Shown one piece after another: positions 54,256 through 63,970 of a DNA stretch of 64,000 nt (position 1 is the first letter of the stretch; each line of letters begins with the position of its first letter). Source of the DNA: Paenibacillus dokdonensis. Its GTDB lineage: Bacteria > Bacillota > Bacilli > Paenibacillales > Paenibacillaceae. The notes beneath the pieces were generated by a model. The model did not search any database, was not told the origin of the DNA, and saw only the letters and a list, made by a program, of their open reading frames with translations. Location of the stretch: assembly GCF_004916975.1 (NCBI RefSeq), contig NZ_STGQ01000001.1:1326993-1390992 (forward strand), read 5' to 3'. The translations under genes were made by a program, and so were the position numbers.

Positions 54256-54351
54256 CTATATAGACTGAATCACAGACGAGCCTGATTGCAAAATGCTGCG
54301 GAAGGCAGGAGGGCTTAAACAGCTCCCGACGGACAATAATTCATTCTATGA

Positions 54352-54374
54352 GAATCAATTGCTGCAATTGATTC
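54352..54374. promoter_or_regulatory. Perfect 10-3-10 palindrome upstream of rseP
   Basis: GAATCAATTG and CAATTGATTC around CTG form a perfect inverted repeat 49 bases before the rseP start. It is not followed by T residues, so an operator or an RNA hairpin in the leader is more likely than a terminator. Confidence 0.5.
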
Positions 54375-54422
54375 ATGGGTTATGAAGCTTCGGTCTCAGA
54401 CAATAAAGGGGGATGCGACGAA

Positions 54423-55694
54423 TTGGAAATGGTGCAGGTAGTATTCTTGACAGTGCTCATGTTTTTCGTCATCGTGACTGTGCATGAGTGGGGACATTAT
54501 TATTTCGCTAAACGTGCCGGCATATTGGTTCGGGAGTTCGCGATCGGTTTTGGTCCGAAACTATTCTCTTATAAACGTGGGGAAACCCAATTTACGCTTC
54601 GCCTGCTTCCTTTTGGAGGCTATGCTCGCATGGCAGGTGAAGATCCGGAACTCGTGGAAATTCATGCGGGTCAGACCGTTGCCATAAGGGTGAAAGACGG
54701 TGAAGTGAAAAAGATTTATCTGGATCAGCTGGATAACCGGAAAAACGTGATCCGTGGTGAAGTGGAATTCATTGATATGACGGACAGCCTGAAGATCCGT
54801 TTGGATGTCGATGGGGAAATCCAGCAATATCCGATTCATCCGCAGGCGATGCTTGTGGCGAAATCGCAGGAAACACAGATTGCTCCGCGGAACCGCCAGT
54901 TTGCCAGCAAGACGGTGGGACAGCGTGCCATGTCTATTTTTGCAGGGCCACTGATGAATTTCATATTGGCGTTTATCTTATTCGCAATTCATTTGCAAAT
55001 GGCGGGGATTCCACTGGAAAATCCGACGTATGTGCAGATTGGTGAAGTCTCCAAGGATATGCCTGCAGCGGAAGCCAATCTGAAAAAAGGCGATATCGTC
55101 GATACTATCGACGGAGTCAAGATTGGTGCGGATTATCAGAAGATGATAGATCTGACTTCCAAGTCTAAAGGCAAGCCGATGAAATGGACAATCCGCCGCG
55201 GGGATGAAGTATTCAACGTGACCCTGACGCCGCGCACGATGGAAGGTCAGGAAGGCGGCAAGGTGGGTATTACACCTCAGCTCCCTACACGTAAGGCTGG
55301 TTTTGGTGAGACCTTTACAGGATCAGGCGTTGCCATGGTCGATACGACGAAGATTATTTTCCAGGGCTTTGGCCAGCTGATCAAACAGTTTAATATGGAT
55401 GATATCGGCGGTCCGGTCCGGACCTTTGAAGTGACAGGTCAGATTGCCAAGCAGGGGATCGTTCAGCTAACTTATTGGGCGGCCATCTTAAGCTTGTATC
55501 TTGGAATCTTTAACCTGCTGCCAATTCCAGCAATGGACGGAAGCCGGCTGGTGTTCCTCGGAGTCGAAGCTCTTCGCGGGAAACCGATTGACCCAAGCCG
55601 CGAGGGCATGGTTCACTTTGTGGGCTTTGCAATGCTTTTCCTATTAATGATTGCAGTAACCTATAATGATATATTACGATTAATCAACGGATAA
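54423..55694 (+). CDS. rseP: Site-2 membrane metalloprotease RseP (RasP)
   Basis: A 423-residue intramembrane protease that trims anti-sigma factors and remnant signal peptides. TTG 54423 lies 9 bases after AAAGGGGGA. The zinc site HEWGH is in the first transmembrane helix (VIVTVHEWGHYYFAKRAG), a PDZ domain spans about residues 200-275 (EANLKKGDIVDTIDGVKI), and the third motif NLLPIPAMDGSRLVF is near the C-terminus. Confidence 0.96.
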   Translation: MEMVQVVFLTVLMFFVIVTVHEWGHYYFAKRAGILVREFAIGFGPKLFSYKRGETQFTLRLLPFGGYARMAGEDPELVEIHAGQTVAIRVKDGEVKKIYLDQLDNRKNVIRGEVEFIDMTDSLKIRLDVDGEIQQYPIHPQAMLVAKSQETQIAPRNRQFASKTVGQRAMSIFAGPLMNFILAFILFAIHLQMAGIPLENPTYVQIGEVSKDMPAAEANLKKGDIVDTIDGVKIGADYQKMIDLTSKSKGKPMKWTIRRGDEVFNVTLTPRTMEGQEGGKVGITPQLPTRKAGFGETFTGSGVAMVDTTKIIFQGFGQLIKQFNMDDIGGPVRTFEVTGQIAKQGIVQLTYWAAILSLYLGIFNLLPIPAMDGSRLVFLGVEALRGKPIDPSREGMVHFVGFAMLFLLMIAVTYNDILRLING

Positions 55695-55756
55695 TTGATG
55701 ATGAAGGCTCTGCCGCAGCTTGCGGGGAGAACATTCTTGGGAGGAAATCCATTTTT

Positions 55757-57205
55757 ATGTCAAACGATAAACAATTTGTGACTGAGATTACACCGCAAGG
55801 AGAAGATTTCTCGCGCTGGTATATCGATGTTATTAAAAAAGCAGATCTCATGGATTACTCGCCTGTCCGCGGCTGTATTGTGTTCCGTCCGGACGGTTAT
55901 GAAATTTGGGAGCATATTCAAAAAGAGCTGGACCGCCGATTTAAAGAGACAGGACACCGGAATGCGTATTTCCCTCTCTTCATACCGGAGAGCTTTTTCC
56001 AGAAGGAGAAAGAGCATGTCGAGGGCTTTAATCCCGAGCTGCCATGGGTAACCGAAGCAGGCGGAGACAAGCTTGAGGAGCGTCTGGCTATCCGTCCGAC
56101 ATCTGAAACGATGTTTGGGCATATGTATTCAAAATGGATTCAATCTTATCGTGACCTGCCTGTTCTGATTAACCAATGGGCCAACGTTGTAAGATGGGAA
56201 AAGCGTACGCTGCCATTTCTTCGCACGAGTGAGTTTTTATGGCAGGAAGGCCATACAGCTCATGAAACAGAAGAGGAAGCTCGCGAAGAAACGATGAAAA
56301 TGCTCGAAGTCTACCGTGACTTTGTAGAAGAGTACTTGGCGATTCCGGTAATTACAGGGCAAAAGACTCCATCCGAGAAATTTGCGGGCGCAGTGGACAC
56401 GTTCTCCATTGAAGCTATGATGAAGGACGGTCGTGCTGTACAAGCGGGAACATCTCATTATCTCGGAACCAACTTTGCGGTAGCCTTTGATATTCAATAT
56501 TTGAGCCGTGAAAATAAACAGGAATATGTGCATACAACCTCGTGGGGTACAAGTACACGTCTGATTGGCTCGATGATTATGGTGCATGGTGATGATCGTG
56601 GCTTGGCTTTGCCGCCGAAGGTGGCACCAACTCAGGTCATTATGGTTCCGATTGGACCTCCAAAAACCTGGGAAGCCGTTGTTGGCCGCACGGACGAGCT
56701 ATTTGCTGAATTGAAAAAAGCAGGTGTTCGTGTACGTGTAGACGACCGCAGCGATGTGCGTCCAGGCTGGAAGTTTAATGAGTATGAGATGCGTGGTGTG
56801 CCGGTTCGTCTCGAGATTGGCCCGCGTGATATGGAAAATGGCGTCTGCGTGCTTGTATCGAGGATAACTGGTGAGAAAAAGGTGGTTCAGCAGGCAGATC
56901 TTGTTGAAGAGGTCAATGTGATGCTGGATCAAGTGCAGCGTGAAATGTTCGACCGTGCGAAGCAGTTTATGACAGAGAACTTCTACTCCGTGGATACTTT
57001 GGAAGAAATGAAGACGAGCATGGAAGAAAAACGCGGTTTCTCTCTGGCTGGTTGGTGTGGTTCCGAAGAATGCGAGAGCAAGGTTAAGGAAGAAACAGGA
57101 GCAACAAGCCGGAACATTCCATTCAGCCCTTCGGAAGAAAAACATACTTGCCTGGTATGTGGGCAGCCTGCCAAACATACTGTCGTTTTTGCGAGAGCAT
57201 ATTAA
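55757..57205 (+). CDS. proS: Prolyl-tRNA synthetase, archaeal/eukaryotic-like type
   Basis: A 482-residue class II synthetase. Motif 2 region VVRWEKRTLPFLRTSEFLWQEGHTAH and motif 3 TRLIGSMIMVHGDDRGLALPP are present. It lacks the editing (INS) domain of the usual bacterial 565-residue enzyme and has the extra C-terminal zinc-binding domain with paired cysteines (GWCGSEEC, TCLVCGQPA) ending in the typical Ala-Tyr. This is the short type shared with archaea and Thermus. GGGAGGA precedes the ATG. Confidence 0.96.
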   Translation: MSNDKQFVTEITPQGEDFSRWYIDVIKKADLMDYSPVRGCIVFRPDGYEIWEHIQKELDRRFKETGHRNAYFPLFIPESFFQKEKEHVEGFNPELPWVTEAGGDKLEERLAIRPTSETMFGHMYSKWIQSYRDLPVLINQWANVVRWEKRTLPFLRTSEFLWQEGHTAHETEEEAREETMKMLEVYRDFVEEYLAIPVITGQKTPSEKFAGAVDTFSIEAMMKDGRAVQAGTSHYLGTNFAVAFDIQYLSRENKQEYVHTTSWGTSTRLIGSMIMVHGDDRGLALPPKVAPTQVIMVPIGPPKTWEAVVGRTDELFAELKKAGVRVRVDDRSDVRPGWKFNEYEMRGVPVRLEIGPRDMENGVCVLVSRITGEKKVVQQADLVEEVNVMLDQVQREMFDRAKQFMTENFYSVDTLEEMKTSMEEKRGFSLAGWCGSEECESKVKEETGATSRNIPFSPSEEKHTCLVCGQPAKHTVVFARAY

Positions 57206-57303
57206 GAAAAATGTACAGCGATGTACTTTCACAGTAGTTAAACCGTAAAACATCCACTTCAGGTTGGTAAAGCCTGTAATGGATTCAGAAATAGACAATG
57301 AGG

Positions 57304-57375
57304 AGCTTCTGCCAGAAATAGGCCCGGTGTTTTGTGAACCCGGTATATATAACTGGATTCAGAAGCTTTTCATTT
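57304..57375 (+). terminator. Long stem-loop between proS and polC
   Basis: AGCTTCTG (57304-57311) pairs with CAGAAGCT (57360-57367), followed by TTTCATTTTT. Inner CCAG/CTGG and CCGG pairs extend it. A terminator of proS, or an attenuator before polC, is likely. Confidence 0.55.
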
Positions 57376-57394
57376 TTCGCAAGGGGGAAAGAGC

Positions 57395-60300
57395 ATGGAC
57401 AAGTCCGATGAGAAAAGAAAACGGTTTGAACTTCTGATGAAACAGGGTGAAATCCCCCCCGGATTGATCGATCCTTATTTTTTGGATGGCTATATTGAGC
57501 AAGTTGAAACGAGCCGAAGCAATCAGGAGTGGGTGATTTCCATCATCAAAGAAAGTCTGGTACCTGCTGAGGTGTACCGGAATTTCTGTCTGAAGCTCCG
57601 GGATCAGATGCAGCATATCGCCAAGGTATCCTTCATCTTCAAATATGGCCTTTCCGTGGATCATGAAGAAATTATTAATACGTATTGGCAGTTGTTTCTG
57701 GAGTGGATTCATAGAGAGATCCCTTCGGTGAACGGCTGGATGGGACGAGCAGCACATGAGCTTGATGGGGATACTCTCATGGTTACGATGACAGATAACA
57801 CCTCGCTTGAGCTTGCGCGAAAGAAGCAGATTGACCAGGCTATTATCCGTTTTTATAACCAGTATTTTGCGCTTCCGCTGCGTGTGAAAGTTCAGGCTGG
57901 TGAAGTCAGCAGAGAGGCCTATGAGGAGTTTGAACAGAAGAAGCTGCAGGAAGAGCGCGAAGTTATCGAGAAGATGATCAACTCCATGGAGGCTGAGGCG
58001 CGCAGCGCGGATGAGGATGGAGAAGAAGTCCGGCTTCAGATCGGTTATGACATCAAAGAACAGCCTGTACCGATTCAAGAGATTCAAGATGAAGAGAAGA
58101 AAATTACGATTCAGGGAACCATATTCGGCCTGGACAGTAAAGAACTCCGTAATGGCAGCACGCTGTTTATGTTCAACCTCACAGACTTCAGTGATTCCTT
58201 GCAAATGAAAATGTTTGCGAAGACGAAGGAAGATTTGAAAATTATGAGTCTTCTGGCAAACGGTAAGTGGGTCAAGGCACGCGGTCGGGTTGATTATGAC
58301 CGTTTTATGCAAATTCCTGAACTCGTCATGATTCCTTCTGATCTGGCAGAAGTACAGGCACCACCTGCCCGTAAAGATACGGCTCCTGAGAAACGCGTGG
58401 AGTTTCATTTGCACTCGACCATGAGCACGATGGATGCGGTAACGTCTGTTGATCAATATATCAAAACGGCAGCCAAGTGGGGACATAAGGCCATTGCGAT
58501 CACCGATCATGGAGGTGTGCAGTGCTATCCTGACGCGGCGAAGGCTGCAAAAAAGAACGGCATTAAAATGATTTACGGCGTGGAAGCAAATGTGGTGAAT
58601 GACTCGGTACCCGTTGTGCTGCAGCCGCAGCCGATTGAGCTAAAATCAGCCACCTATATCGTATTCGATATCGAGACCACGGGTTTGTCGATTACAAACA
58701 GCAACATCACAGAGCTTGCCGCAGTTAAGATGTATGAGGGTCAAGAGATTGACCGGTATGCAACCTTCGTTAATCCACATGAGAAAATCCCATATCATAT
58801 CCAGCAGCTGACGAATATTACCGATGAAATGGTGAAGGACGCTCCTGATCTGGAACCAGTTCTGCAGGAATTCGTGAAATTTGTTGGCGATAGCGTACTT
58901 GTGGCTCATAACGCAAGGTTTGACGTGGGCTTCATCCAGGCTTCATTGAAAGAATACGGCATGCCTCTGCTGGATAATCCGGCTTTGGATACACTTGAAT
59001 TGGCTCGTTTGATTCATCCGGGAATGAAGAATCACCGGTTGAATACACTTGCGGATAAATATAAAGTTCTGCTTGAAAGTCATCACCGCGCGATCGATGA
59101 TACGATTGCCTTGGCCGGCATATTGAACGGACTTTTAGCCGATGCTGAAAAAATCAAGGGTTTGACGATGCTGGACCGGTTGAATGATTATGTCGGCACC
59201 GATCTGTCCAATACGCGTCCATTCCATTGCGGCATCTATGCACTGAATAGTACCGGCAAGAAGAACCTCTTTAAGCTCATTTCAATGTCTCATACGGAAT
59301 ACTTTAAGCGTGTACCTTGCATCCCAAAATCCAAGCTGGTAGAGATGCGGGAAGGGCTTTTGATCATATCAGGCTGTGAAAAAGGCGAGTTTTTTGAAAC
59401 TGTGCTGAACAAAACGGTAGAGGAAGCCATTGAAGTGGCTCAGTTCTACGATATATTGGAAATTCAGCCATTAACCATGTACATGCATTTGGTGGATAAA
59501 GGCCTTGTAGGAAGTCCGACAGAACTAAAGTCAGCGATCAAAACGATCTGCGATATTGGTGAAAAGCTGAATAAGCCGGTTATAGCTACAGGCAATGTCC
59601 ATTACCTTGATCCGCGGGACAAGCTGTTCCGGGATATTACGATTCATGGTATTACCGGATTCAGTCCCCTCAAGGACATCCGGAAGCCGGATGCTCATTT
59701 TCGCACAACGGATGAGATGCTGGAAGAGTTTGAGTTTCTGGGTAAAGGCAAAGCCGTTGAGGTCGTTGTCACGAATACGAATGAACTGGCTGACCGCTTT
59801 GAGGAGCTGGAATTATTCCCCGACAAGCTCTTCACACCGATTATTGAAGGCGCAGACGAGGAAATTCGAAACACATGCTACGAAACGGCAAGATCGATTT
59901 ACGGAGAGGATCTTCCGGAGGTTGTCATCGCACGATTGGAAAAAGAACTTGAACCGATTATTAAATACGGCTTCTCGGCTAACTATCTGATATCGGAACG
60001 TTTGGTGAAGAAATCGAATCGGGATGGTTACCTGGTTGGTTCCCGGGGTTCGGTTGGATCTTCCGTCGTCGCCACATTTCTTGGCATTTCCGAGGTAAAC
60101 CCGCTGCCGGCGCATTATATCTGCAAGAATGAGGAATGTAAACACAGTGAATGGTTTCTCGACGGCAGCGTGCCAAGTGGATTTGATCTACCGGATAAAG
60201 CCTGCCCTCATTGCGGAAGCAGCCTGAAGGGTGAAGGCCAGGATATTCCGTTTGAGACCTTCCTCGGCTTTAAAGGAGACAAGGTTCCCGATATCGACCT

Positions 60301-61711
60301 AAACTTTTCCGGGGAATATCAACCGCAGGCGCATAACTACACCAAAGAAATTTTTGGTGATAAATGCGTATTCCGGGCAGGCACCATCGGTACGGTAGCA
60401 GAGAAAACAGCCTTTGGATACACGAAGAAGTATGAGGAAGACCATCATCAAAAATGGCGCGGAGCCGAGCTGAGCCGCCTTGCGGCAGGTTGTACGGGCG
60501 TGAAGCGCAGCACGGGGCAGCATCCCGGCGGAATCGTCGTTGTTCCGGATTATATGGAAGTGGAGGATATTACTCCTGTTCAATTCCCGGCGGATGATGT
60601 CAATGCGGAATGGAAAACAACTCACTTTGACTATCACGCCTTTGATGCGAATCTTCTGAAGCTGGATATACTGGGTCATGATGATCCGACAATGATGCGG
60701 ATGCTGCAGGATTTAACAGGGGTTGATCCTACGACCATCCCGATGAACGATCCGAAGGTCATGAGCATGTTCAATTCCACCGAAGCTCTCGGAGTGGAGC
60801 CGGGTAAAATTCGGACACCTGTCGCAACGTATGGAGTTCCTGAGATGGGAACCAAATTTGTCCGCCAGATGTTGATTGAATCAAAGCCGTCATCGTTTGC
60901 CGATTTGCTGCAGATTTCCGGGCTGTCCCACGGAACCGGCGTATGGCTGGGTAATGCACAGGAATTGATCAAGAATGGAACCTGCAACATCAAAACCGTT
61001 ATTGGCTGCCGGGATGATATCATGCTCTTCCTGATCTATAAAGCTGGGATGGATGCCAGTCTGGCCTTTAAAATTACGGAGAGTGTTCGTAAGGGTAAAG
61101 GATTGACACCGGAATGGATCGACGAAATGAAAAAATGCAAAGTGCCAATGTGGTATATTGACTCCTGTTTGAAGATCCAGTACATGTTCCCGAAAGCCCA
61201 CGCCGCCGCATATGTTATTTCAGCGGTTCGTACGGCATACTTTAAACTTTATTATCCTATTCATTATTATGCGACTTATTTCTCGGTTCGTGCAGAGGAC
61301 TTCGACATCGAACTCTGCTGCCAAGGGTATGATGCCATCAGTCGTCAAATTGATGAAATTGAGCAGAAAGGCTTCCAGGCAACCACCAAAGAGAAAAGCA
61401 TGCTGTCGGTGCTGGAAATGGCTCTTGAAATGACGGCAAGAGGCTTCAGCTTCAAGAGCATCGATCTGTACCGCTCGGAAGCGACCCGTTTTATCGTCGA
61501 TGGTGATTCTCTGATTCCTCCGTTCTCGGCAATGCAGGGAATCGGTGACAATGCGGCACGCAACATTGCGGCTGCCCGTGAGCATGGAGAATATCTCTCC
61601 ATTGAGGACTTCCAGCAGAAGTCCAAGGCAAGTAAGTCCATTATTGAACTGCTTACGCAATTGGGCTGCTTCCGGGGTCTTCCTGAAAGTAATCAGCTCT
61701 CTCTTTTCTAG
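57395..61711 (+). CDS. polC: DNA polymerase III PolC
   Basis: A 1438-residue Gram-positive replicative polymerase. Domains in order: N-terminal and OB-fold region (OB around 200-330), PHP domain (FHLHSTMSTMDAV, near residue 335, split around the exonuclease), DEDDh proofreading exonuclease (YIVFDIETTGL near 420), polymerase palm with the catalytic DIDLNFSGE near 965, and a helix-hairpin-helix plus beta-binding C-terminus (LLTQLGCFRGLPESNQLSLF at the end). Length is normal. AAGGGGGAAAG precedes the ATG. Confidence 0.98.
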   Translation: MDKSDEKRKRFELLMKQGEIPPGLIDPYFLDGYIEQVETSRSNQEWVISIIKESLVPAEVYRNFCLKLRDQMQHIAKVSFIFKYGLSVDHEEIINTYWQLFLEWIHREIPSVNGWMGRAAHELDGDTLMVTMTDNTSLELARKKQIDQAIIRFYNQYFALPLRVKVQAGEVSREAYEEFEQKKLQEEREVIEKMINSMEAEARSADEDGEEVRLQIGYDIKEQPVPIQEIQDEEKKITIQGTIFGLDSKELRNGSTLFMFNLTDFSDSLQMKMFAKTKEDLKIMSLLANGKWVKARGRVDYDRFMQIPELVMIPSDLAEVQAPPARKDTAPEKRVEFHLHSTMSTMDAVTSVDQYIKTAAKWGHKAIAITDHGGVQCYPDAAKAAKKNGIKMIYGVEANVVNDSVPVVLQPQPIELKSATYIVFDIETTGLSITNSNITELAAVKMYEGQEIDRYATFVNPHEKIPYHIQQLTNITDEMVKDAPDLEPVLQEFVKFVGDSVLVAHNARFDVGFIQASLKEYGMPLLDNPALDTLELARLIHPGMKNHRLNTLADKYKVLLESHHRAIDDTIALAGILNGLLADAEKIKGLTMLDRLNDYVGTDLSNTRPFHCGIYALNSTGKKNLFKLISMSHTEYFKRVPCIPKSKLVEMREGLLIISGCEKGEFFETVLNKTVEEAIEVAQFYDILEIQPLTMYMHLVDKGLVGSPTELKSAIKTICDIGEKLNKPVIATGNVHYLDPRDKLFRDITIHGITGFSPLKDIRKPDAHFRTTDEMLEEFEFLGKGKAVEVVVTNTNELADRFEELELFPDKLFTPIIEGADEEIRNTCYETARSIYGEDLPEVVIARLEKELEPIIKYGFSANYLISERLVKKSNRDGYLVGSRGSVGSSVVATFLGISEVNPLPAHYICKNEECKHSEWFLDGSVPSGFDLPDKACPHCGSSLKGEGQDIPFETFLGFKGDKVPDIDLNFSGEYQPQAHNYTKEIFGDKCVFRAGTIGTVAEKTAFGYTKKYEEDHHQKWRGAELSRLAAGCTGVKRSTGQHPGGIVVVPDYMEVEDITPVQFPADDVNAEWKTTHFDYHAFDANLLKLDILGHDDPTMMRMLQDLTGVDPTTIPMNDPKVMSMFNSTEALGVEPGKIRTPVATYGVPEMGTKFVRQMLIESKPSSFADLLQISGLSHGTGVWLGNAQELIKNGTCNIKTVIGCRDDIMLFLIYKAGMDASLAFKITESVRKGKGLTPEWIDEMKKCKVPMWYIDSCLKIQYMFPKAHAAAYVISAVRTAYFKLYYPIHYYATYFSVRAEDFDIELCCQGYDAISRQIDEIEQKGFQATTKEKSMLSVLEMALEMTARGFSFKSIDLYRSEATRFIVDGDSLIPPFSAMQGIGDNAARNIAAAREHGEYLSIEDFQQKSKASKSIIELLTQLGCFRGLPESNQLSLF

Positions 61712-61807
61712 GGAAACCGGAAAATCCAGACGTTTTTTATTGGGGCTTGACAAGAAAAAAAGGACTCGTATCCCTTGCTGTGTCTGGAGGCAGTCAAGGA
61801 GAGATAC

Positions 61808-61836
61808 TTGTCAGTGTTGCCAGACTATGTTATAAT
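61808..61836 (+). promoter_or_regulatory. Sigma-A promoter of the rimP-nusA operon
   Basis: TTGTCA (61808-61813) and a consensus TATAAT (61831-61836) with a 17-base spacer, about 100 bases before rimP. Confidence 0.8.
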
Positions 61837-61870
61837 TTTTTTGGCAATCATGGAGATAAAACCGTTGTTT

Positions 61871-61894
61871 AAAGAGTGGGGCGACCCACTCTTT
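61871..61894 (+). promoter_or_regulatory. Hairpin in the rimP-nusA leader
   Basis: AAAGAGTGGG and CCCACTCTTT form a perfect 10-base stem with a GCGA tetraloop. No long T tract follows, so it may be a pause or a weak NusA-dependent terminator in the leader of the operon that encodes NusA. Confidence 0.6.
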
Positions 61895-61939
61895 ACTCTT
61901 TGGTATATAGGATATTGAAAGTCTTGGAGGTAATAATCT

Positions 61940-62401
61940 TTGAGCACAACTAAGATCAAGGAAATTGTAGAAGAAATGGTCCAGTCTTTTATGGATGAGC
62001 ATAACTTTGAACTTGTTGACGTGGAATATGTAAAGGAAGGCAGTAATTACTTCCTGCGAGTTTATGTTGACAAGGAAGGCGGCATTGACATTGATGACTG
62101 CGGCATGGTCAGCGAATATCTGAGCCAGAAGCTGGATGAGAATGATCCTATTCCAACCGCTTATTTTCTGGAGGTATCCTCCCCAGGTGCCGAACGTCCG
62201 CTGAAGAAAAGCGAAGACGTGGCTAAAGCTGTCGGCAAAGATGTTTTTGTTACAGTGTACGAGGCGGTTGACGGTCTGAAGGAATTTGAAGGCCGACTTC
62301 TTTCGTTCGAGAATGAAGAGCTTGTGATTTCTGCAGGCAAGAAGCAATACACCATTCCGTATGCAAAAGTTGCCAGTGCCAGACTGGCCATTATTTTTTA
62401 A
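61940..62401 (+). CDS. rimP: Ribosome maturation factor RimP (YlxS)
   Basis: A 153-residue 30S assembly factor. VQSFMDEHNFELVDVEYVKEGSNYFLRVYVDKEGGIDIDDCGMVSEYLSQ-type sequence (about 13-60) and YFLEVSSPGAERPLKK are family marks; an Sm-like C-terminal domain follows. The start is TTG 61940 after TTGGAGG. Confidence 0.96.
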   Translation: MSTTKIKEIVEEMVQSFMDEHNFELVDVEYVKEGSNYFLRVYVDKEGGIDIDDCGMVSEYLSQKLDENDPIPTAYFLEVSSPGAERPLKKSEDVAKAVGKDVFVTVYEAVDGLKEFEGRLLSFENEELVISAGKKQYTIPYAKVASARLAIIF

Positions 62402-62536
62402 AATCCAGGAATTGATAAGACATGCACCAATTGTGGATTACTGGATTTCTGTCGCGAAACGTAAGCTTCACTAGCTGAAGACGGCGAAGCCATTTAAGCT
62501 TGGGTGCACTGTGATGAAAGGGGGAACTGATTTCCA

Positions 62537-63634
62537 ATGAGTATGGATTTTATTGAGGCTATGAATGAATTGGAAAGAGAAAAGGGAATCAGCAAGGATA
62601 TTCTGTTTGAGGCTATTGAGGCAGCGCTGATTTCCAGTTACAAACGAAATTTTAATACGGCGCAAAACGTACGTGTTGATATGAACCGCAATACGGGGGT
62701 TATTAAGGTATATGCCCGCAAGCTGGTTGTGGAAGAGGTGCTGGATCCGCGCACTGAAATTTCCGTACCTGCTGCAAGGGAGATCAACCCTCATTTCCAA
62801 CTTGAAGATATCGCTGAAATCGAAGTGACACCACGTGACTTCGGACGTATTGCCGCACAAACGGCAAAACAGGTCGTTACACAGCGTATCCGCGAAGCGG
62901 AACGCGGTTTGATTTACAACAAGTTCGTGGATAAAGAGGAAGATATCGTAACCGGTACTGTTCAGCGGCAGGACTTGCGTAACTTCTATGTAGATCTGGG
63001 TAAGGTTGAAGCCGTCCTTCCGATTGGCGAGCTTATGCCGAATGAGAAATTCAAGCATGGCGACCGCATCAAAGCCTACATCACCAAGGTCGAAAACACG
63101 ACAAAAGGTCCGCAAATCATGTTGTCCCGTACACATCCGGGTCTACTGAAGCGTTTGTTTGAGCTTGAAGTGCCTGAGATTTTTGACGGTGTGGTTGAAA
63201 TCCGCTCTGTAGCACGTGAAGCAGGCTTCCGTTCGAAGATCGCTGTTTACTCCCGCAATCCTGAGGTGGATCCTGTGGGCTCTTGTGTAGGTCCCAAAGG
63301 CCTTCGTGTGCAGACCGTTGTCAATGAGCTGCGCGGAGAGAAAATTGATATTGTTCGCTTTTCGGAAGAGGTTGAGGAATATGTGGCAAATGCCCTGAGC
63401 CCTTCTAAAGTTCTGGAAGTGATCGTGTTCGAAGAAGAGAAAATGGCACGCGTCATTGTGCCTGACTACCAACTGTCTTTGGCCATCGGCATCAAGGGTC
63501 AAAACGCTCGGCTTGCGGCCAAGCTGACAGGCTGGAAAATCGACATTAAGAGTGAAAGTCAGGCGGAACAGGAATTCGGCAGACCGAAAACGACCTCGGC
63601 TGAAATGCATCAGGATTCCGTCTCCGTCGATTAA
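62537..63634 (+). CDS. nusA: Transcription termination/antitermination factor NusA
   Basis: A 365-residue protein: N-terminal RNA-polymerase-binding domain (1-130), S1 domain (GTVQRQDLRNFYVDLGKVEAVLP), and two KH domains (DPVGSCVGPKGLRVQTVVNELRGEKIDIV and VPDYQLSLAIGIKGQNARLAAKLTGWKIDI). It lacks the acidic repeats of the proteobacterial protein, as usual in Firmicutes. AAGGGGGAACTG lies upstream. An AAATCCAG/CTGGATTT inverted repeat lies in the gap after rimP (62401-62448). Confidence 0.97.
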   Translation: MSMDFIEAMNELEREKGISKDILFEAIEAALISSYKRNFNTAQNVRVDMNRNTGVIKVYARKLVVEEVLDPRTEISVPAAREINPHFQLEDIAEIEVTPRDFGRIAAQTAKQVVTQRIREAERGLIYNKFVDKEEDIVTGTVQRQDLRNFYVDLGKVEAVLPIGELMPNEKFKHGDRIKAYITKVENTTKGPQIMLSRTHPGLLKRLFELEVPEIFDGVVEIRSVAREAGFRSKIAVYSRNPEVDPVGSCVGPKGLRVQTVVNELRGEKIDIVRFSEEVEEYVANALSPSKVLEVIVFEEEKMARVIVPDYQLSLAIGIKGQNARLAAKLTGWKIDIKSESQAEQEFGRPKTTSAEMHQDSVSVD

Positions 63635-63658
63635 TATTACAGGGACGGAGGCCACGCC

Positions 63659-63970
63659 ATGATGAAGCAAAGAAAAGTGCCGCTGCGCAAATGCGTGGCG
63701 TGCCAGGAAATGATGCCAAAGAAAGAACTGATCCGTATTGTGAAGACACCAGAAGACGAAGTGCTGATTGACCTGACTGGCAAGAAGTCGGGCCGAGGTG
63801 CCTATCTGTGCGGTAAAGTTTCATGTTTTAAGCTGGCACAAAAAAACAAATCACTGGATCGTGCCTTGAAGCATCATGTGAAACCGGAGATTTATGAACA
63901 GCTTGCCGAAGACTTTATTTCGGTGGAGGATGAGTTCCTGGCGGTCAAGGGAAGTTCGGGCGATGAATAA
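63659..63970 (+). CDS. ylxR: YlxR (RnpM) RNA-binding protein
   Basis: A 103-residue DUF448 protein. KVPLRKCVACQEMMPKKELIRIVK and the GRGAYLCGKVSCFKLAQKNKSLDRAL block are the family signature. YlxR/RnpM binds the RNase P RNA and modulates its activity in Firmicutes. It follows nusA by 24 bases, and ylxQ overlaps its end by 8 bases. Confidence 0.94.
   Translation: MMKQRKVPLRKCVACQEMMPKKELIRIVKTPEDEVLIDLTGKKSGRGAYLCGKVSCFKLAQKNKSLDRALKHHVKPEIYEQLAEDFISVEDEFLAVKGSSGDE

Noticed and set aside
55695..55756. T-box leader for proS
   Set aside because: The 62 bases before proS lack the T-box sequence and a terminator, and the region before rseP has no T-box consensus either.
57359..58510. 383-codon minus-strand open frame opposite the start of polC
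   Set aside because: polC is intact on the plus strand and the antisense frame has no promoter or ribosome site.
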